From assembly GCF_002161065.1 (NCBI RefSeq), contig NZ_NFLV01000020.1:1-58243 (forward strand): a stretch of 58,243 nt of DNA. Reading direction: 5' to 3'. Shown one piece after another: positions 54,011-58,243 of the stretch. Both the position numbers and the translations under genes were made by a program. Position 1 is the first letter of the stretch; every line of letters starts with the position of its first letter. The notes below the pieces were generated by a model. That model worked only from the letters and a program-made list of their open reading frames with translations, had not been told where the DNA came from and ran no database searches. The DNA comes from Eubacterium sp. An11 (GTDB taxonomy: Bacteria; Bacillota; Clostridia; Lachnospirales; Lachnospiraceae).

Positions 54011-55432
54011 ATGCTGGAAAAATTTATAGATTCTCAAATTGTTTTAAGCATGGGAGTTTCGTCAAAAGTTATTACTTATGTTTTGGTTAATATTATGATT
54101 GGGAAAAAGAAAGGACGGAGAATTTTCCTGCTGTGTTGTATAATACATTATCTTACATATAACGTGGGTTTATTAGTTATTTTCGATTTCTTTTTTGGGA
54201 GCGAATTGTGGTTTCGTCTGTTGATGCCAACGGTAAGTCTGGTGTTGGGCATTGGAGTTCCTGTGATTATGTCGATTGTCTGGAAAATAAATTTTTCCAA
54301 AATGATGTTGGGTTTTTTGATACCGGATTCATTGTCATTGCTTGTATATATTCCAGCACAGTTAACAGGAAATCCAGTAATGGTGATATTATTTAGTATA
54401 ACAGCATTGATATTCATATGTATTTTCTTTTCTCGGTTTTTTGAAAAATATCAGACCTTGCAAATCAGACACACATGGCTGATTTCCGGGCTGACATTAA
54501 TAACACTGGCAAACGGATGGATTACGAATATTTTATATGCGTTGGAAGAAGAAGGAATCGTTCCGGCATCAATCTATTCTATGGGATTATTTCAAGTATT
54601 TCTTATTTTATTTTTTATTTTTGCCGAAAGTATCCTTTATGTATTAGTCGCAAAACAAAAACAAAAAATGCTCCTGCGCAACAAAGACCAGATGGAAAGC
54701 TACTACCGTCAGGTGGCCAGACACATCCGGGAAATCGGCGAGACCCGCATCCTGCTGGAACAGGGCACGAAACTCCTGTCGGGCGCTGAAGCCGCATCCG
54801 GAGCACCTAAACCATTCGGAGTGTCCAAAGAATCCGGAGCCGAAGTACCTGGAAGGCAAATGAAACGAGAGGAGCAGGAAGCTGTCGCGGCAGCCCCGGA
54901 TGACAGAGCAGCCATGAATCCCAGACAGCTGCAGGCCTACCTGGCAAAACTAAAAAGCCAGTATGAAGCGCTGGGCGAGGTCTTTTTCTGCAACGATTTC
55001 GCGGTGGACAGTGTCCTTCGCGATTACGTGGTCCGCTGCCGAAAGGAAGGAATCAAAACAGATATCCTGTTTCACGAATACCAAAGGGGAAAAGTCGCTG
55101 CGGAAGATGCGGCGGCTATCCTCTCCCGGATGCTGGACTATGGGATCAAAGCGGTTGCGTTTGGGAAAGCCCAAACGGTCATCAGTCTTCAAGGGGCTTC
55201 TGTCAAAAACCAGCTGATCTTCTCCATGACAGTGACCCGGGAAGGAGACAGAGATGCGGACAAAAATCTGTTGAAAATACGGATTCGGAAACATTCTTTT
55301 AACCCGTGGATGAGAAAATATAACGGGATCGTGCATGTGCAGCGGGAGGAGACAAGGCTGCAGATGGTGGTGGGACTGGAGAATGGAAAAAAAACAATAG
55401 CAGAATTTTCTGGAATTATGGATGAAATGTGA
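54011..55432 (+). CDS. AgrC-like membrane sensor with degenerate histidine-kinase domain (paralogue 2, mosaic)
   Basis: Same architecture as paralogue 1. The membrane half (about 1-215, with VSSKVITYVLVNIMIGKKKG at its start) is AT-rich and distinct in sequence, closer in style to paralogue 3. From codon ATG 54668 on, the cytoplasmic half is almost identical to paralogue 1 in DNA and is much GC-richer. It has the same YRQ in place of YRH, the same MLDYGIKA in place of the N-box, and no ATP lid. 17 codons present in paralogue 1 are missing before KAQTVISL. Starts after AAGAGG, 53 bases behind paralogue 1; 473 residues. It looks like a hybrid produced by gene conversion. Confidence 0.75.
   Translation: MLEKFIDSQIVLSMGVSSKVITYVLVNIMIGKKKGRRIFLLCCIIHYLTYNVGLLVIFDFFFGSELWFRLLMPTVSLVLGIGVPVIMSIVWKINFSKMMLGFLIPDSLSLLVYIPAQLTGNPVMVILFSITALIFICIFFSRFFEKYQTLQIRHTWLISGLTLITLANGWITNILYALEEEGIVPASIYSMGLFQVFLILFFIFAESILYVLVAKQKQKMLLRNKDQMESYYRQVARHIREIGETRILLEQGTKLLSGAEAASGAPKPFGVSKESGAEVPGRQMKREEQEAVAAAPDDRAAMNPRQLQAYLAKLKSQYEALGEVFFCNDFAVDSVLRDYVVRCRKEGIKTDILFHEYQRGKVAAEDAAAILSRMLDYGIKAVAFGKAQTVISLQGASVKNQLIFSMTVTREGDRDADKNLLKIRIRKHSFNPWMRKYNGIVHVQREETRLQMVVGLENGKKTIAEFSGIMDEM
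54668..55386 (+). repeat. C-terminal module repeat, copy 2
   Basis: 719-base counterpart of 53169-53938. The sharp GC step at 54660-54668 (AAACAAAAACAAAAA then CTCCTGCGC) marks the junction. Confidence 0.9.
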
Positions 55433-55442
55433 TGGAAAAAAT

Positions 55443-55479
55443 TTGAAGATGTGTCATAATAATGTATTATATGTCATAA
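55443..55479 (+). promoter_or_regulatory. Promoter with paired TGTCATAA repeats before paralogue 3
   Basis: TTGAAG (55443-55448), 16 bases, TATTAT (55465-55470). TGTCATAA occurs at 55452-55459 and again at 55472-55479, exactly 20 bases apart, bracketing the -10. This is a plausible site for a dimeric regulator. Confidence 0.45.
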
Positions 55480-55494
55480 AGTAGGAGAAATGAT

Positions 55495-56784
55495 ATGAAA
55501 ATAATTTTAGACGGGCAAATCATGTTCAGCATTGGAATCATTTCAAAGATGATGATGTATTTTCTGATGGATGTCATGATCGGTAAAAAAGAAAAGAGGG
55601 TGGGTATTGTCTTACTGTGTGTAGCGCATTTTTTGATATATAATGTGGGAATCCTGATTGTTATGGACAGACTTTTTGGGAAAGAACAGTGGTTTCAGTT
55701 ATTGATGCCAACCTGCAGTCTGTTTCTTGCCACCGGCAGCGTGGCGGCCTTCAGTTTGCTGACCAAAAACAGTTTTTTTAAAATGCTGTTGGAATGTGTG
55801 GTGGCGGATGCCATCTGCGGCGTTATCATTTATATAGACCGGGAATTATTTTCTGATCCGCTGTCTTTATTTATATTTGCCGCTGTGGTATTTGCGGTTT
55901 TCTATGTGGTGAGCAGACCGCTGTTGAAAAAATGCCGGACCCTTCAGATGGGACATTCCTGGATTGTAGGCGGATTTCTATTGATAGCTCTTATAAATAG
56001 CTGGTTTTCCAATATTTTATATGTCCTTGAAAAAGAGAAAATGTTGGCAAATTCTATGCAGTTGGTCAGTTTTCTTCAGATTGTGATTGTTTTGTTTGCG
56101 GTGTTGATGGAATGTATTATATATTATCTCGTTTTAAAAAGAAAATATAAAATGTTGCTTCGGCGTAATGAGCAAATGGAAAGTTATTACCGTCAGGCGG
56201 CAAAGCATATTCGGGATATGGAGACAGGATGGGATTTTTTAGGGGGGGGTAGCGCGGACAGAGTTTTTTTCATTGAGCACAATGATATATCAGAAAAAAG
56301 AGGATTTACGTCAGGGGATGTATCTGAACAGACGAAAAGATATCTGCAGAAATTAAAAAGACAATACAAAGCTGCGAATGAAATTTTTTTCTGTAATGAT
56401 TTTGCTGTGGACAGCGTTTTGCGGGAATTTGTTTTGGAATGTCACAGCAGAAACATTCATACGGATATATCATTTTATGAGTATGACAGAAAAAAAGCGG
56501 ATCCGGAAGACGTGGCGGCTATTCTTTCCCGGATGCTTGATTTTGTTTTGAAGATTCAGAAAGATTTGAATACGGAGGACGGCGGCAGAGCCAGAGTGCA
56601 GGGAGCAGTAGTTAAAAATCAGCTTATATTTTCAGTGACATTTACTATAATGGGAAACACAGAATTGCCTGTCATTAAAATTCGGAAAAAGGATTTTAAT
56701 CCATGGATAAAAAAATATGATGGATTGATTCAGCTTGTGCAAAAAGAGAATTCTCTGCAGATTATTGTCGGGCTTAATGAGTGA
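55495..56784 (+). CDS. AgrC-like membrane sensor with degenerate histidine-kinase domain (paralogue 3)
   Basis: 429-residue relative of paralogues 1 and 2, not copied at DNA level. Six or seven helices are followed by ESYYRQAAKHIRDM (Gln in place of the acceptor His), a short linker, IFFCNDFAVDSVLREFV, and SRMLDFVLKIQ where the N-box would be; the end NPWIKKYDGLIQLVQKENSLQIIVGL aligns with the last strands of a GHKL domain but lacks the G-box. The linker codons contain T6-A-G8 (56235-56249), coding FLGGGS. ATG 55495 follows GTAGGAG. It has its own candidate promoter. The next gene follows at 22 bases. Confidence 0.75.
   Translation: MKIILDGQIMFSIGIISKMMMYFLMDVMIGKKEKRVGIVLLCVAHFLIYNVGILIVMDRLFGKEQWFQLLMPTCSLFLATGSVAAFSLLTKNSFFKMLLECVVADAICGVIIYIDRELFSDPLSLFIFAAVVFAVFYVVSRPLLKKCRTLQMGHSWIVGGFLLIALINSWFSNILYVLEKEKMLANSMQLVSFLQIVIVLFAVLMECIIYYLVLKRKYKMLLRRNEQMESYYRQAAKHIRDMETGWDFLGGGSADRVFFIEHNDISEKRGFTSGDVSEQTKRYLQKLKRQYKAANEIFFCNDFAVDSVLREFVLECHSRNIHTDISFYEYDRKKADPEDVAAILSRMLDFVLKIQKDLNTEDGGRARVQGAVVKNQLIFSVTFTIMGNTELPVIKIRKKDFNPWIKKYDGLIQLVQKENSLQIIVGLNE
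56242..56249 (+). repeat. G8 homopolymer inside paralogue 3
   Basis: Eight G in a row, preceded by T6-A. Gain of one G would put TAG directly after the tract; loss of one G leads to a TAA about 35 codons later. Either truncates the protein after the membrane half and the helix that replaces the H-box. Confidence 0.85.
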
Positions 56785-56805
56785 TGGAAGAAATAGGAGG
56801 ATGGC

Positions 56806-57534
56806 ATGAAATTTTTACTGGAAATTCTTCTGGTGCTTGTTATGCTTGAATTGGTAAGAAGATGGATAATAAAAGCATTGGAACTGGAGGAAAAAAACAG
56901 GAGGCTTCAGGATAAACTCAGCGCAATGGAAAAGTTGTATGAGGAAATGCAGGGGGAAATCGAGATAACAAAGAAGTATCGTCATGATATGAAAAAACAT
57001 ATTCATCTTCTGGAAGGACTCCTGTCAAAATACAATGACACGGAAATGAAATCTGATGTCATCTGGCAGGGGACTTCCTGTGGAATTCCACAGAAAAATT
57101 TATACTGTGATAACATTTTTATAGACACCATATGCACATTAAAAAAGAAACAGTGTACAGAAAAAGGGATTGCTCTGTCTGTTGATATACAAATGAAAGA
57201 CTTTGTGCCAATGAAAGAAATTGATATCAGCGGGCTTTTGCAGAATCTTCTCGATAACGCCATTGAAGCCAGTGAACAGGTGGCGGATTCGGCAAAGAGG
57301 GAGATTTCTCTGTTTGTTCATGAAAAACAGCTGGGATGGTATCTTACGGTAAAGAATTCCTGTGTGGCTCCGGGAGAGATTGATTTTCGTACAAAAAAAC
57401 GAGATCAGGAGAATCACGGATATGGTATCGGGATTATCCGTGAGATTGTGACCAGATATGATGGAACGATAGATTACATAAAAGATGAGTCAGAAAATCG
57501 GGTGATTGTAAAAGTATTTTTCCCAAGAAAGTAG
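56806..57534 (+). CDS. GHKL (AgrC-type) histidine kinase with minimal membrane anchor
   Basis: Apparently active sensor-type kinase. Residues 1-23 are one hydrophobic helix, followed by a coiled coil (25-55). The acceptor is H60 in KYRHDMKKH, the N-box is NLLDNAIEAS (147-156) and the G-box HGYGIGI (204-210). It is closest in type to AgrC/ComD-like HPK10 kinases, but these have six or seven helices while this one has only one and no visible sensor region. The three upstream paralogues have the membrane sensors and lack these catalytic motifs, so partnership is likely (inference). No response regulator gene lies beside it. 242 residues; start after AGGAGG. Confidence 0.82.
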   Translation: MKFLLEILLVLVMLELVRRWIIKALELEEKNRRLQDKLSAMEKLYEEMQGEIEITKKYRHDMKKHIHLLEGLLSKYNDTEMKSDVIWQGTSCGIPQKNLYCDNIFIDTICTLKKKQCTEKGIALSVDIQMKDFVPMKEIDISGLLQNLLDNAIEASEQVADSAKREISLFVHEKQLGWYLTVKNSCVAPGEIDFRTKKRDQENHGYGIGIIREIVTRYDGTIDYIKDESENRVIVKVFFPRK

Positions 57535-57637
57535 ATATAGTCCGATGGAAAAGTAGGGGGATTATCAGTATGACAGGTCGTGAAAAGGCGGCTTTTTGGG
57601 AAAAATAAAAAAGTCGTAAAAAAAGTGAAAAAAAGTG

Positions 57638-57666
57638 TTGACATTTGGAAAAACTGATGGTAATAT
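57638..57666 (+). promoter_or_regulatory. Promoter of the tRNA-Ser pair
   Basis: TTGACA (57638-57643), 17 bases, TAATAT (57661-57666); an overlapping TATAAT (57664-57669) would need a 20-base spacer. Confidence 0.65.
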
Positions 57667-57707
57667 AATCAAGTCGCGGTTAGCTGTGACACAAAAGAAT
57701 AGCTTCT

Positions 57708-57793
57708 GGAGAGGTGTCCGAGTGGTTTAAGGAGCTGGTCTTGAAAACCAGTGATACTGAAAGGTACCGTGGGTTCGAATCCCACCTTCTCCG
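57708..57793 (+). tRNA. tRNA-Ser (anticodon UGA)
   Basis: Acceptor GGAGAGG pairs with CTTCTCC; anticodon stem CTGGT/ACCAG with loop CTTGAAA gives anticodon TGA, reading UCA. A long variable arm (class II) and T stem GTGGG-TTCGAAT-CCCAC are present. The discriminator G is followed by TAC, so CCA is not encoded. Confidence 0.96.
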
Positions 57794-57829
57794 TACTTTT
57801 ACGTGAGATGCAGAGAGAGCTATTGATTT

Positions 57830-57918
57830 GGAGAAGTACCCAAGAGGCCGAAGGGGCTCGCCTGGAAAGTGAGTAGGTCGTTAATAGCGGCGCAAGGGTT
57901 CAAATCCCTTCTTCTCCG
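57830..57918 (+). tRNA. tRNA-Ser (anticodon GGA)
   Basis: Acceptor GGAGAAG/CTTCTCC, anticodon stem CTCGC/GTGAG with loop CTGGAAA, anticodon GGA reading UCC and UCU. Long variable arm (TAGGTCGTTAATAGCGGCGC), T stem AAGGG-TTCAAAT-CCCTT, discriminator G, CCA not encoded. It lies 36 bases behind the first tRNA and is probably cut from the same transcript. Confidence 0.96.
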
Positions 57919-57920
57919 TT

Positions 57921-57956
57921 GATTTGCAATTATCAATTTGATGATTGCAAATTTTT
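57921..57956 (+). terminator. Terminator of the tRNA operon
   Basis: ATTTGCAAT (57922-57930) pairs with ATTGCAAAT (57944-57952), followed by T5. Confidence 0.85.
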
Positions 57957-57957
57957 C

Positions 57958-57985
57958 TTGACATTTGTCGAGAATATGATATAAT
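57958..57985 (+). promoter_or_regulatory. rRNA operon promoter P1
   Basis: TTGACA (57958-57963), 16 bases, TATAAT (57980-57985): both hexamers perfect. It starts immediately after the tRNA terminator. Confidence 0.85.
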
Positions 57986-58078
57986 GTAAAAGTTGCTGAC
58001 GCAAAGCTTTAACAGTTTCGATTGAAAGAAAGAATTTTTTGCTTGAAAGTCTTGATTGAACAAAAAAGAAAAAAGTTC

Positions 58079-58107
58079 TTGACAAACAAAAGAAGCTATG
58101 ATATAAT
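58079..58107 (+). promoter_or_regulatory. rRNA operon promoter P2
   Basis: TTGACA (58079-58084), 17 bases, TATAAT (58102-58107), with the same GATATAAT context as P1 and 122 bases downstream of it. Tandem perfect promoters are typical of rrn operons. Confidence 0.85.
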
Positions 58108-58243
58108 ACAAAAGCTTTTGCGGTTCAAAAGCAAAAGGCTGAACGGAGTTCGGCAAAGTAAGTTGATAACTGAATAACAAAACAACCTCGAACGTTCAAT
58201 TCAATTGAGATTTCGGGTCCGGAAGCGAGTGATGTCGGCGAGA
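58108..58243 (+). other. Probable 16S rRNA leader (rrn operon start)
   Basis: No reading frame. TTTTGC/GCAAAA forms a hairpin near 58114-58136, followed by AACTGAATAACAAAACAACC-like spacer sequence typical of clostridial rRNA leaders. Mature 16S rRNA is not reached. Assignment rests on the tandem promoters and leader style. Confidence 0.65.

Noticed and set aside
57881-58180. A 99-codon reverse frame over the tRNA, terminator and rrn promoters
   Set aside because: It overlaps a tRNA gene and two perfect promoters, which explain the sequence.
1-58243. CRISPR array, prophage, insertion sequence or integrative element
   Set aside because: No regularly spaced short repeats, no transposase, integrase or phage structural genes were seen; the only repeats are the palindromic element and the paralogue module.

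Overview
The window comes from a spore-forming Firmicute of the Clostridia, most likely family Lachnospiraceae. This is inferred from gene content (spoIVA, spoIIGA-sigE, sigG, a division cluster without ftsA, a RemA-family regulator, AgrC-like GHKL proteins), medium GC, AGGAGG-type ribosome binding sites and TTGACA/TATAAT promoters. Nearly every gene is on the + strand; only ychF and sigG are on the - strand.

Layout. (1) 1-11000: an amino-acid racemase, spoIVA, rnhA, a small alarmone synthetase and a run of RNA-modification enzymes (RsmF-like, RsuA-like and RluA-like), with YgiQ, an SDR and RecU. (2) 11000-26338: a long housekeeping run, yicC-remA-gmk-rpoZ-[VanZ/murE]-priA-def-fmt-rsmB-rlmN-PP2C-prkC-rsgA-thiN. 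This is the Bacillus subtilis order, except that a VanZ domain joined in frame to murE sits where coaBC would be, and rpe is missing between rsgA and thiN. (3) 26339-26826: a gene-free stretch holding two copies of a palindromic element, a third copy of which lies at the left edge of the window. (4) ychF (-), lgt and a polysaccharide-type ABC exporter pair. (5) 30657-43096: a structured intergenic element, then the division and wall cluster mraZ-rsmH-ftsL-two class B PBPs-mraY-murD-ftsW-ftsQ-ftsZ; murE, murF, murC, murG and ftsA are absent from it. (6) 43203-45914: spoIIGA-sigE with sigG facing it convergently. (7) A CinA lacking its amidase domain, then a polyamine operon (XRE-cupin regulator, potABCD), then greA. 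(8) 52436-57534: three tandem membrane proteins whose cytoplasmic halves look like catalytically dead AgrC-type histidine kinases, followed by an apparently active GHKL kinase that has almost no sensor domain. (9) Two tRNA-Ser genes, a terminator, and the tandem promoters and leader of an rRNA operon that begins beyond the right edge.

The two best candidates for undescribed biology are the pseudokinase array (region 8) and the dispersed palindromic element (region 3 and window start). In the array, all three sensors lack the phospho-acceptor His and the N-box Asn, two of them share a recently copied C-terminal half, and the third carries a G8 tract in which a one-base change would truncate the protein. 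In the palindromic element, the core is conserved while the arms differ between copies yet remain self-complementary, which is the pattern expected of a folded RNA or DNA hairpin. All function calls come from reading motifs and gene order; no database search was run.
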